A DNA stretch of 64,000 nucleotides from Olivibacter jilunii. Its GTDB lineage: Bacteria; Bacteroidota; Bacteroidia; Sphingobacteriales; Sphingobacteriaceae. Every line of letters begins with the position of its first letter. Positions within the stretch are counted from its first letter, which is position 1. The stretch covers positions 62,001 to 126,000 of the forward strand of contig NZ_LR027857.1 of assembly GCF_900607235.1 (NCBI RefSeq), read 5' to 3'. Of the stretch, positions 19,343-28,270 are shown piece by piece. Position numbers and translations under genes: made by a program. A model generated the notes under the pieces. That model was not told where the DNA came from. It saw nothing but the letters and a program-made list of their open reading frames with translations, and made no database searches.

Positions 19343-22288
19343 ATGAAGAGTAAATTTATTTTATTCTGCACATTCCTTGTATTTCTAGTTCATGCTTCTA
19401 GGGCACAGACAATGAAAGTCGTAGGAACAGTGCAAGATCAGCAAGGCATCCCCCTGCCGGGTGTCACCATTTCGGAAGTGGGCAATGAAAAAATTTCTAC
19501 GCAGAGTAATGAAGTCGGACAATTTAGCCTAACTGTTAGCTCCGGCAAGGCCTCCTTACGCTTTTCCTTCATCGGTTACCTAACCAAAGAGGTAGTCGTT
19601 GACCGATCAATGAACGTAACGATGCAGGAGGACATGGCTCAATTAGATGAAATTGTTGTCACCGGTTACTCTACACAGAAAAAAGGGAACATCACTGCCG
19701 CAGTAGCAACAGTGGCTCCCGAAAAACTGAAGGATGCGTCCTCTCCCAGCGTAAGTAACCTCCTCCAAGGTAAAGTTGCCGGCGTGGATGTTGTTGCAGC
19801 CACAGGGCGACCCGGTGATAATCCCAATATCCGTATCCGCGGAAGAAGTTCGATACTATCCAGCGTCGATCCGCTTTGGGTTGTCGACGGGGTTATTATC
19901 CACGGCACACCTAACCTCAATCCAAATGATATTGAAACGATGTCTGTATTGAAAGATGCTGCTGCTACAACTCAATACGGTTCGCGCGGTAGCAATGGTG
20001 TTATTGTTGTCACCACCAAACGAGCTAAGGAAGTCGGTACCTCACAATTAACAGCGAATTTGAAAACCGGGTTAACCTATCTCAATCAAGGAAAATTCAA
20101 ACTGATGAATAGTCGGCAATTGTATGATCAGTTTCAACTTTTCAATGAAGATACAGGCATTACAGACGATGTCTTGAACACCGACTATGATTGGGTAAAA
20201 AACGGTTCGCAGGCTGGTCAGCTTAATGATTTAAGTATAACGTATTTAGGAAAGTCAGACAAGGCAACCTTATATGCCGGTGGAAATTACTATGCTGAAG
20301 AAGGGTCTGTAAAAGGGTATAAATTTGAGCGTTGGGCCGGGCGTCTGAACTTGGATTATGAAATTAGCGACAAATTAACGATTCGTCCGAAAATCAACGC
20401 TACCTTTACTTCTAGCGACGACCGACAGCATGATTTATACCAAATGTACTTAAATATGCCTTGGGACAATCCTTATGATTATTCCGGCAAACTGGTTAAT
20501 GCACAGGAGGCGTCCCTATGGTATGGAAGGGATCTGAGCAATTACTTATATGACTTGCAATATAACTATGGAAAGTCCGACATCTTTGATTTCCAATTCA
20601 ATGGTGATTTTGATTATAAGTTTTCAGATCATTTCTCCTATGTTTCCACGAACAATGTAGCTTACTATAACTCAACCGGTATGTCTTATGTGGATCCTAA
20701 ATCCATAGCCGGTCAATCCACTGAAGGTCGAATTACCAACAATTCTGCGCGGCGAATCGTGCGCTTTACGAACCAAATGCTTAAATACAATCAAAGTTTT
20801 GGCTTGCATACTTTTGGTGGCTTTATTGCCTATGAATACATGGATTATCAATATAAAGACCAGTCCGCAACGGGAAATGGTATCGTTGCCGGCTCAGAAA
20901 TTTTAGATAATGCTGCCAGCATTGGGTCTTACAGCGGAACTAAAAACGACTACTCGGCCCAATCCGGAATCATTAATGCAACATATAGCTATGATGACCG
21001 CTACAACCTTCAAGCTTCTTATCGCTACGACGGATCCTCGCGCTTCGGTAGCGAACGACAGTATGGTAGTTTCTACGCTTTTAGTGCTGCTTGGAACGTA
21101 CATGAGGAAGCTTTCTTTAAAACTGAAACTGTAAATTACTTACGTGTGCGGGCGTCCTATGGGAAAGTAGGAAACGTTCCTAATACCTATTATGGCTCCT
21201 ATGATCTATTTAAGCTCGATGCACAGTATAATGGCCTGCCCGCCTCATACCCGGACCAATTGAGCAATCCACGACTTACATGGGAAACTTCTAAAGATGC
21301 CAATCTGGGATTTGAGTTCGGCCTTCTCAACCGACTCGACTTTACTTTAGACCTGTATAATAAGAACACCGATGGCTTACTACACTATGTACAATTACCG
21401 GTTACTTCTGGTTATAGTGGATATTATGACAATATTGGAGCCGTCCGTAACCGTGGTATTGAATTCAGTATCGGTGCTAATATCTTCAATGCTGAGAATC
21501 CTTTTCAATGGCGTATTGATTTCAATATTGCAAAAAATGTAAATAAAATTGTCGAGCTAGCGGACCATAAAGAACAAGCCGCCGGCAACAAGCGTTATGC
21601 AGAGGGTAGAGATATTGATTCGTGGTATATGCGTAAATGGATTGGAGTAGATCCGGCAAATGGCGATCCCCTTTGGGAAGTTATTGATCCCACGACAGGA
21701 GCTGTTTCCACCACCAATAGCTACAATGCAGCCACTTTACAGTTTGTTGGAACTGCAACTCCGGATTTTACAGGTGGGTTCTCTTCCTCCATGCAGTATA
21801 AAAATTTTTTCCTGAATGCCAGTTTTGCATTCAATAAAGGAGCGTATGCTTATTTTAGCGGACGTGAATTATTCGATAGTGACGGTGCCTACCCTTATTA
21901 TAATCAAATGATTCTGCAAGATGGTTGGTCTAGATGGACACCGGACAATCCAAATGCCACCCATCCTCGTTTGGTTTATAATGGTGGCACGAACTCCAAT
22001 CAGACCTCCTCAAGATACCTAGAAGACGCATCTTTTCTACGTATGCGGAACATCACTCTGGGATATCGCGTACCGAGTAAATTTATCCAAAAGCTAAAAC
22101 TGAAAGCATTGGACGCTTATATCAGCGCTGACACCCTCTGGACCTTGACGAAATTTTCGGGTGTAGATCCCGAAGCCGCTCTCTATACAGGTGTAAGACA
22201 AGCCGATAATGGTAATGTTGCAGGCGACGCCACCAGCACTTATCCTGCCCCAAGGCGCTTTACCTTAGGTATCAATATTTCATTTTAA
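19343..22288 (+). CDS. SusC/RagA-family TonB-dependent outer membrane transporter (pair 2)
   Basis: A 981-residue protein with a signal peptide (MKSKFILFCTFLVFLVHASRAQ), carboxypeptidase-regulatory-like domain (VVGTVQDQQGIPLPGVTISEV), SusC signature LDEIVVTGYSTQKKGNITAAVA (about 104-125), plug segment NPNDIETMSVLKDAAATTQYGSRGSNGVIVVTTKRA, and a barrel ending APRRFTLGINISF. It is 12 bp from its SusD, so they form one operon, with a strong terminator after SusD. The GH95 fucosidase gene converges from the other side; a fucosylated glycan is a reasonable but unproven substrate. Confidence 0.95.
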   Translation: MKSKFILFCTFLVFLVHASRAQTMKVVGTVQDQQGIPLPGVTISEVGNEKISTQSNEVGQFSLTVSSGKASLRFSFIGYLTKEVVVDRSMNVTMQEDMAQLDEIVVTGYSTQKKGNITAAVATVAPEKLKDASSPSVSNLLQGKVAGVDVVAATGRPGDNPNIRIRGRSSILSSVDPLWVVDGVIIHGTPNLNPNDIETMSVLKDAAATTQYGSRGSNGVIVVTTKRAKEVGTSQLTANLKTGLTYLNQGKFKLMNSRQLYDQFQLFNEDTGITDDVLNTDYDWVKNGSQAGQLNDLSITYLGKSDKATLYAGGNYYAEEGSVKGYKFERWAGRLNLDYEISDKLTIRPKINATFTSSDDRQHDLYQMYLNMPWDNPYDYSGKLVNAQEASLWYGRDLSNYLYDLQYNYGKSDIFDFQFNGDFDYKFSDHFSYVSTNNVAYYNSTGMSYVDPKSIAGQSTEGRITNNSARRIVRFTNQMLKYNQSFGLHTFGGFIAYEYMDYQYKDQSATGNGIVAGSEILDNAASIGSYSGTKNDYSAQSGIINATYSYDDRYNLQASYRYDGSSRFGSERQYGSFYAFSAAWNVHEEAFFKTETVNYLRVRASYGKVGNVPNTYYGSYDLFKLDAQYNGLPASYPDQLSNPRLTWETSKDANLGFEFGLLNRLDFTLDLYNKNTDGLLHYVQLPVTSGYSGYYDNIGAVRNRGIEFSIGANIFNAENPFQWRIDFNIAKNVNKIVELADHKEQAAGNKRYAEGRDIDSWYMRKWIGVDPANGDPLWEVIDPTTGAVSTTNSYNAATLQFVGTATPDFTGGFSSSMQYKNFFLNASFAFNKGAYAYFSGRELFDSDGAYPYYNQMILQDGWSRWTPDNPNATHPRLVYNGGTNSNQTSSRYLEDASFLRMRNITLGYRVPSKFIQKLKLKALDAYISADTLWTLTKFSGVDPEAALYTGVRQADNGNVAGDATSTYPAPRRFTLGINISF

Positions 22289-22300
22289 ATGTAGTGGATC

Positions 22301-23935
22301 ATGAAAACATACTTTAAATATATATTCCTTGCTTGCATTGCATTCAATAGTGCCTGCAGTTTAGACAAAAAACCTTATGACGCCATCACGTCCGATGAGC
22401 TTGATAACCTGGAAGGAAGTTTAGGATCGGTTACTTTAGGTAATTACAGTCGCCTTAAAGGCTGGGTTGAAAACTGGCATCGTGTTACCGAATATCCTGG
22501 AACCAACGTAGCTTTGAGTGGAACAACAACAGATAATTTATTCTATTCGTATAATTACAATCGATTGGTTACCAATTCAAGAGTCAACAATGTATGGGAA
22601 CAATCGTACAAAATAATCGTAGGAACGAATATCGTAATAGAAAAATTGCAGGACAGCACAAATCCCGAGGATCAGCAATTATTGGCTGAGAACCTGTACA
22701 TACGCTCTATGTTGTACTTTTATCTCACCAATATATTTGGCCGGCCTTATAATCAAGGATTAGATAATTTAGCGGTACCATTGAAGCTTTCGAGCGATCC
22801 TATGGATAATCCTCCAAGAGCAACTGTAGGTGACGTTTACACACAAATCGAAAATGATCTATTAAAAGCAGAAAGCCTCTTTACCCAAAGTAAAGAAAAC
22901 ATCTATGCCTCTCGCGAAGCAGTACAGGCGCTCTTAGCTCGTATTTATCTTTATGAGGGAAAAAATCAAGACGCCATTACGTACGCGAATAAAGTATTAA
23001 GCTCTGGTCGATTCTCACTTTTAGGTACATCTCAACTAGCAAATTATACGACAATAACGCCCGAATCAAATAGCGAAACAATTTTTGCTATCCGTTTTGT
23101 GAAGGATACTGACTATCCTGATAACGGTTGGTATACTGTAGGTTCTTTGTATGCGACTATAGATGGCGCCGGCTGGGGAGAGATGTATGCCTCAAGGCCT
23201 TACCTCGAACTGGTTCGAAAATATCCGTCAGACCAAAGAAATAAGTTTATAGCACCGAAGACGACGGGTTCTACTAACCTTTGGGCACTCTATGTAACCG
23301 ACAATTATACTTACGCTCATAAAGTAGTTACCAAAGTAGGTGACGACTATCAATACAGCGAAGATGGAACCACCAAATCGCTCATCAAACGAAGCAATAA
23401 CATCGGAAGTTACGATTATTGGATCAATGTAGCAGGTAAAGAAAAGAAGGTACTGATTGATTCGGAAATGGAAATGCGCAATGGATATCCAAAATACTAT
23501 ATTTTGAAATGTTCAGGGCAAGAAGGCCAAGGACATCTTTGGTCGCCCGTAATCTCGCGCTTGGCAGAAATTTATTTAATCCGTGCGGAAGCAAACGCTA
23601 AATTAGGCAATAATCAAGCCGCACTTGACGACGTTAATATTATCCGAACTCGCGCGGGCATTCCAGCAGCAGGTTTGTATAACCTTACTAATCTAGATGG
23701 CAAATCAGTTTTTGATATCGTGATGGAGGAGAGGCAATTGGAGTTGGCTTGGGAAGGGCATAACAAGTTCGATACTTTCCGAAATGGACTTGTTCTGAAC
23801 CGTCAATACCCAGGAACACATCTTTCAGGAGCCTCTCCTAAATCCATCGTCGCACCGACATCTAACGACATTGTCGAATATATTCCGGAATCGCAGATTA
23901 CGGCGTCAGGTGGGATTTTAGTGCAAAACCCATAA
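22301..23935 (+). CDS. SusD-family nutrient-binding lipoprotein (pair 2)
   Basis: A 544-residue lipoprotein with leader MKTYFKYIFLACIAFNSAC (lipid Cys 19) and SusD features: EQSYKIIVGTNIVIEKLQDS, LYIRSMLYFYLTNIFGRPYNQG, AVQALLARIYLYEGKNQDAITYANKVL, LAEIYLIRAEANAKLGNNQAALDDVNIIRTRAG and VMEERQLELAWEGHNKFDTFRNG. Works with the SusC encoded 12 bp upstream as the surface lid of the glycan importer. A hairpin terminator follows 27 bp after the stop. Confidence 0.93.
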   Translation: MKTYFKYIFLACIAFNSACSLDKKPYDAITSDELDNLEGSLGSVTLGNYSRLKGWVENWHRVTEYPGTNVALSGTTTDNLFYSYNYNRLVTNSRVNNVWEQSYKIIVGTNIVIEKLQDSTNPEDQQLLAENLYIRSMLYFYLTNIFGRPYNQGLDNLAVPLKLSSDPMDNPPRATVGDVYTQIENDLLKAESLFTQSKENIYASREAVQALLARIYLYEGKNQDAITYANKVLSSGRFSLLGTSQLANYTTITPESNSETIFAIRFVKDTDYPDNGWYTVGSLYATIDGAGWGEMYASRPYLELVRKYPSDQRNKFIAPKTTGSTNLWALYVTDNYTYAHKVVTKVGDDYQYSEDGTTKSLIKRSNNIGSYDYWINVAGKEKKVLIDSEMEMRNGYPKYYILKCSGQEGQGHLWSPVISRLAEIYLIRAEANAKLGNNQAALDDVNIIRTRAGIPAAGLYNLTNLDGKSVFDIVMEERQLELAWEGHNKFDTFRNGLVLNRQYPGTHLSGASPKSIVAPTSNDIVEYIPESQITASGGILVQNP

Positions 23936-23962
23936 AGAAAAAAGATTAAAATCTGTTAGTAA

Positions 23963-23997
23963 AAGCCCGAACAGTACGCTCGGGCTTCTTTTTTTTT
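23963..23997. terminator. Bidirectional terminator between pair 2 SusD and GH95
   Basis: AAGCCCGA at 23963-23970 pairs perfectly with TCGGGCTT at 23980-23987 (8-bp stem, 9-nt loop), followed by a T run at 23989-23997 on the plus strand. The minus-strand exit reads TTTTACTAAC, so it can also serve the converging GH95 gene. Confidence 0.85.
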
Positions 23998-24006
23998 ATC
24001 AATTTA

Positions 24007-26391
24007 TCAAAAGTCGTGAAATGATAGCTGGTATTTCTTCCCTGAAACAAAATCGATAGCCTTTGTTTTGCCTTTATATGTTAAGGTTTTTTGCCCACTT
24101 TTGTCTGCAATGATTTCTGCCGATTTTAATTGTCCAGCTTCCCAATTTAAATTAACGGTAAAACCGCCGCGCGCGCACAAACCGCTGATCCGCCCTGTAG
24201 GCCAGTTCTTTGGCAATGCAGGTAACAGTTCGATTTCGCCTGTTTGTGACTGCAATAGCATCTCCGCAACACCGGCCGTAGCGCCCATATTTCCGTCTAG
24301 CTGAAAGGGTGGATGCGCATCCAATAAGTTGGCATAAGAGCCTGAACCCTCCCCCTCGTAATTAATAGCGCCTGAACTTGACTTTGTTGCACCCGCGGGC
24401 TTAATAACCATTTTATACAGTTTCAAAGCACGATCACCATTTTTAAGTCTTGCCCAAAAATTCACTTTCCAGCCTAAAGACCAGCCGGTTGCTTCATCAC
24501 CCCGTGCTTCCAGACTTACTTTAGCCGCTTCTGCCAGTTCAGGTGTTTTAAGAGGGGATATTTGACGTCCCGGGTGCAATGCAAAAAGATGAGATACATG
24601 CCGGTGTTTATTATTGGGATCATCCACATCCTCTTTCCACTCCTGCAGCTGGCCCCATCGTCCTATTTGCGGAGGTAAAATGCGATCCCGCACACGTTGT
24701 ACCGTGTCAGCAAAAGCTTTATCATCCAACACCATGGCAGCTTCAAGTGAATTGTTCAATATATCCCACGCTATTTGATGGTCCATGGAAGCTCCTCCTG
24801 AAATACCACCATGCTCAGGCGAATAAGACGGCGAGGACACCAAGTGCCCGTTCTCATCGGGTGTCAGATAATCAATCCAGAAACGAGCAGCCTCTTTCAT
24901 TATAGGGTAGGCTCGATTGCGCAAGTATGCCTTATCCTGCGTATAGGCGTAATGCTCCCATACATGCTGCGTCAACCATGCAGCACCTGCGGGATAAAAA
25001 CCCCAAGGCAGCCCCCAATTTACAGCGGTATAACCAAAAGCGTTGTTCATCGTATTGACGATCCACCCCCTCGTATGGAAGAAATCATGAGCACTTTTTT
25101 TTCCCGGTTCTACCAAGCTTTCGATATAATCAATCAAAGGCTCGTGGCATTCGCTAAGGTTGGTTACCTCTGCCGGCCAATATAACATCTGTTCATTAAT
25201 ATTGGTGTGATAATCGGCTGCCCAAGGAGGATTTACACTGTTGTTCCACTTCCCTTGCAAATGCATTGGCATGGTTCCCGGCCTTGATGCAGCAATCATC
25301 AGATACCGGCCATATTGAAAATAAAGTTGCTCCAAACCCACATCTTCGGCACCTTCGAAAAAGGCTTGCTGTCGCTTATCAGTCGGTAAATGATCGGCTG
25401 ATTTCCCCTGTAATTGAAAGGATACCCGATCAAAAAGTGGCTGATAGTCTTCTTGATGTATCTGAAAGAGTTGCTTATAACTCTTTCCTTTGGCCGCATC
25501 TAAACGCTTTTTGATAATGGCTCGAAAGTCGTTACCGTTATAATGCGGATACTGCATCTTATAAGCAGTTGCAGCCGTATGAATAATAAGCAGTGATTTC
25601 GCCTCCTCTACGGATACTGTTCCGTTAGTGTATTTTACTCTACCATCTGTAACCAGTTGATAAGCCGTTTCGAAAGCTAACTTATTGTTGGGCACATAGC
25701 CTACACAGGAGTAACGTAGTCCTTCAAAACTTTCCTTCTCTTTATATTGGGGTGTGCTAAAATGAAGTGTGTAGCTCTCCGATTTATCGGAGGTGAACTT
25801 ATAAATCATTACGCCTTGGGGATAACTGCCAAAAAAACTACGTTGGTACTTATTTCCCGCCACACTGTAGGACACCTTTCCGATTGCTCTTTGTATATCC
25901 AACGTGCGTCGGTAATCCTGTACAGGGATCGATCCATGCCCTACCTTAATAAATAAATCACCCATTGTTTGCTGGGCACCATAATCGCCCCAATCTGTAC
26001 TGTCGCCAGCCAGTTTAACCGGTGCCATGCCTGTCATCTGTTTCTCTACGAGTTCGTTTGCCTCCTTTAATTTTCCCTGCTTAATCAGCGCTCTCACCTC
26101 TCCAAGGTATTTCCAGGCATTGGGTCGGTTTCCGAAGTTATAATTTGGATTAGCACCTGGACCACCGGACCAAAGTGACCCCTCGGAGAATTGGATCTGC
26201 TCTTCACCAATTCCTCCGAAAAACATAGCGCCTATATACCCATTTCCGATTGGAAGCGCCTCCCGCATCCAGTCGGTAGCAGGCCTGTCATACCATAGTT
26301 GAAGCGCTTTTTGCTGAGAGAACGCCAATTTTATTGACAATAAAATACTGAAAAATAAGATTAGCACTGATTTATATCTTGACGGTATCAT
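24007..26391 (-). CDS. GH95 family alpha-L-fucosidase
   Basis: A 794-residue exported enzyme (signal ending near KLAFSQQ) with full GH95 architecture: N-terminal beta domain ([39 protein letters not shown], residues 32-70), helical barrel with [20 protein letters not shown] (the Asn pair of the active site) and [10 protein letters not shown] (acid Glu), and [19 protein letters not shown] near the C-terminus (catalytic Asp region). GH95 enzymes are inverting exo-fucosidases, mostly on alpha-1,2-linked fucose; some members act on L-galactose. It converges with pair 2 SusC/SusD. Confidence 0.92.
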   Translation of the reverse strand: MIPSRYKSVLILFFSILLSIKLAFSQQKALQLWYDRPATDWMREALPIGNGYIGAMFFGGIGEEQIQFSEGSLWSGGPGANPNYNFGNRPNAWKYLGEVRALIKQGKLKEANELVEKQMTGMAPVKLAGDSTDWGDYGAQQTMGDLFIKVGHGSIPVQDYRRTLDIQRAIGKVSYSVAGNKYQRSFFGSYPQGVMIYKFTSDKSESYTLHFSTPQYKEKESFEGLRYSCVGYVPNNKLAFETAYQLVTDGRVKYTNGTVSVEEAKSLLIIHTAATAYKMQYPHYNGNDFRAIIKKRLDAAKGKSYKQLFQIHQEDYQPLFDRVSFQLQGKSADHLPTDKRQQAFFEGAEDVGLEQLYFQYGRYLMIAASRPGTMPMHLQGKWNNSVNPPWAADYHTNINEQMLYWPAEVTNLSECHEPLIDYIESLVEPGKKSAHDFFHTRGWIVNTMNNAFGYTAVNWGLPWGFYPAGAAWLTQHVWEHYAYTQDKAYLRNRAYPIMKEAARFWIDYLTPDENGHLVSSPSYSPEHGGISGGASMDHQIAWDILNNSLEAAMVLDDKAFADTVQRVRDRILPPQIGRWGQLQEWKEDVDDPNNKHRHVSHLFALHPGRQISPLKTPELAEAAKVSLEARGDEATGWSLGWKVNFWARLKNGDRALKLYKMVIKPAGATKSSSGAINYEGEGSGSYANLLDAHPPFQLDGNMGATAGVAEMLLQSQTGEIELLPALPKNWPTGRISGLCARGGFTVNLNWEAGQLKSAEIIADKSGQKTLTYKGKTKAIDFVSGKKYQLSFHDF

Positions 26392-27115
26392 ACATTTAGT
26401 TTAACTACATAGATAGCATAATCTGCCGGCAAAGCAAACAGTTATATCGGCAATTTATTCAGCTATTTTCACCTTTCGATACCGGTACCTGAAAAATAAA
26501 TATGACCATCGGCTTTCCGTAAAATAGGAATGAACTCCCGTTGGTCGGTTCGCCTTTAACATACAAATGAAGGTGTTTATATAAAAAGAAGGTTTTTCTT
26601 AATCAACTTTTTTCATCATTCGTTAGTTTTTTAAAGGCATTCAAGCTTTCCCAATGGGAAGGTTCTTGATAAAAGTTGAGCAAACCGAAGAGCGGAGCGC
26701 TGAGCTCATGAACTCATCTGAAAACAAACAAAAGTGAATAAATCAAGGCCCGTGTAGGCTACCTTGCAACTGATGGCAAAGCATTACTGGCGCGTATTGG
26801 AGCCATTTCACTTCTTCAATCCGCTCGGGTACTGCAACATGAACAGACACACAAATGCTTTACTGCTCGTTGCCTCTGTATCCTCCAAGGCCGTTTTGTC
26901 CGACACTCTGGGCCCTATTGGCTGTCCGCAAAAACCCTACGTTCTGCTAAAATGTCGCCTAGGAAATTTGCGGTTTGCACGTTGATGCACTACCGTTGTA
27001 GCAAAGTTCCAAGCGACGAGCTTTCTTTGCTTCTTTATTTCGCGGAGAAAGAAAGAAGTTAAAATAATCCTTCCTTTTTAAGCAATCCTATTATATCCGG
27101 CAGTCATTAATAAAT
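26392..27115. other. 724-bp spacer with an unexplained conserved-looking block
   Basis: No recognised gene. 26616-26640 resembles part of the 48-bp repeat (CGTTAGTTTTTTAAAGG). From about 26655 the sequence becomes richer in GC and holds two open frames in different phases (see 26742-27059). The last 50 bp before the Gfo/Idh gene show nothing. Confidence 0.6.
26742..27059 (+). other. Unrecognised 105-codon open frame without a start, possible gene remnant
   Basis: The frame runs from ATC at 26742 to TAA at 27057-27059 and begins right after an in-frame TAA. It reads ARVGYLATDGKALLARIG near its start and YFAEKERS at its end, rich in Cys, Arg and Ser. Just upstream another phase gives a short frame from ATG 26655 (MGRFLIKVEQTEERSAEL) to TGA 26734-26736. 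A frameshift would be needed to join them. No family is recognised. It could be a decayed gene, a structured RNA, or a dispersed noncoding element. Confidence 0.3.
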
Positions 27116-28093
27116 TTATTTGTTGGTGAAGTTCTGCATAATAGTAGCAACCTCTAAAGCATCATCTATGCTACAGGGATTACCACGTTCACCGCGTAGG
27201 TAACCAACTACTGCTTCGATCATTGGCTGTTGTACATGCTTTAACGCTTCGAAATGAAAGACTTGCACTCCCTCCCCATTCATTAACTCAATTGTATGTG
27301 GCGTAAAAAAAGAAAGAGTCAGCTTACCTTTGCTACCGAAAATCTCACATCGATCTACCTCTTCTGTTACATTGAAAGCCCATAAACCATTAAAAAGTAC
27401 GTCATTTTCAAAAAGAATCCGCCCGGTTACCACATCGTCGGCAGGATATCGCTTACCTAGGTTTAAAGCCAGTCCTTCGCTTTTTTGAATAGGGCCAAAA
27501 AGTCGATAGATGATGTCCAGTTGGTGCGGTGCCAAATCATGGAATAGGCCGCCGCCGGATTTGGCCGGATCTAAACGCCACGCTATTTTAGGATCTTGCA
27601 GCATCTCTTCGGTCAACGACTTTTTCAGCAACTGTAATGATATCACTAGCGGTTCACCGATAAGTCCGTCGTCAATTATTTGTACAATTTTTTTAAAATA
27701 AGGTTGTTCTCTTCGATAATGCGCCACAGATAAACATCCTCCCACCTTTTGCACATAATTAGCTAAGCGCATCGCCTCTTCTACATTTAAAGTAACAGGT
27801 TTCTCGACATAAACTGCCTTTCCGGCTTGTAGGGCCATCATGCAATATTGAAGGTGGGTATCTGGAGGCGTGGCAATATAAACAGCATTTACTTCTTCAT
27901 CATCGATCAATTGCTTCGCATCTGTATACCATTTACGAATACCGTGGCGACGGGCGTAATCTTGCACTTTAACTGCATCACGGCGCATGACGGCCACCAA
28001 ATCGGAGTGTGGCACTTTCTTAAAAGCGGGACCACTTTTCACCTCGGTAACGTCTCCCGCGCCAATCATTCCCCATTTAATTGAATTTGTCAT
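27116..28093 (-). CDS. Cytosolic Gfo/Idh/MocA-family oxidoreductase
   Basis: A 325-residue protein without a leader. The Rossmann motif IKWGMIGAGDVTE is at residues 5-17, followed by DEEVNAVYIATPPDTHLQYCMMALQAGKAVYVEKPVTLNVEEA with the EKP motif intact, and the substrate domain GGGLFHDLAPHQLDIIYRLFG (catalytic His/Asp). Likely an NAD(P)-dependent dehydrogenase of a sugar, inositol or related polyol; substrate unknown. Divergent from the MG2/plug gene at 28271 and isolated from the other sugar genes. Note it differs from the two exported homologues at 7371 and 9048. Confidence 0.88.
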   Translation of the reverse strand: MTNSIKWGMIGAGDVTEVKSGPAFKKVPHSDLVAVMRRDAVKVQDYARRHGIRKWYTDAKQLIDDEEVNAVYIATPPDTHLQYCMMALQAGKAVYVEKPVTLNVEEAMRLANYVQKVGGCLSVAHYRREQPYFKKIVQIIDDGLIGEPLVISLQLLKKSLTEEMLQDPKIAWRLDPAKSGGGLFHDLAPHQLDIIYRLFGPIQKSEGLALNLGKRYPADDVVTGRILFENDVLFNGLWAFNVTEEVDRCEIFGSKGKLTLSFFTPHTIELMNGEGVQVFHFEALKHVQQPMIEAVVGYLRGERGNPCSIDDALEVATIMQNFTNK

Positions 28094-28270
28094 AGCTTAT
28101 TGTTTGTCAATACACGAAGGTATTATTTTTATTTCACCAACACATCTGTTGATAGCAAGATATCAGTTCTGTTTGGTATTTCGCGTTCAAACATTTGGTA
28201 GACTGAAAATTCCTGTTCTCAAAACCTTCCGCTATATTTACTTGTTGATATACTTACCAAATAAGATTCC

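Noticed and set aside
26764..26985. 73-codon frame starting MQLMAKHYW as a real gene
   Set aside because: A longer open frame exists in another phase over the same bases and neither shows a family; coding status cannot be decided.
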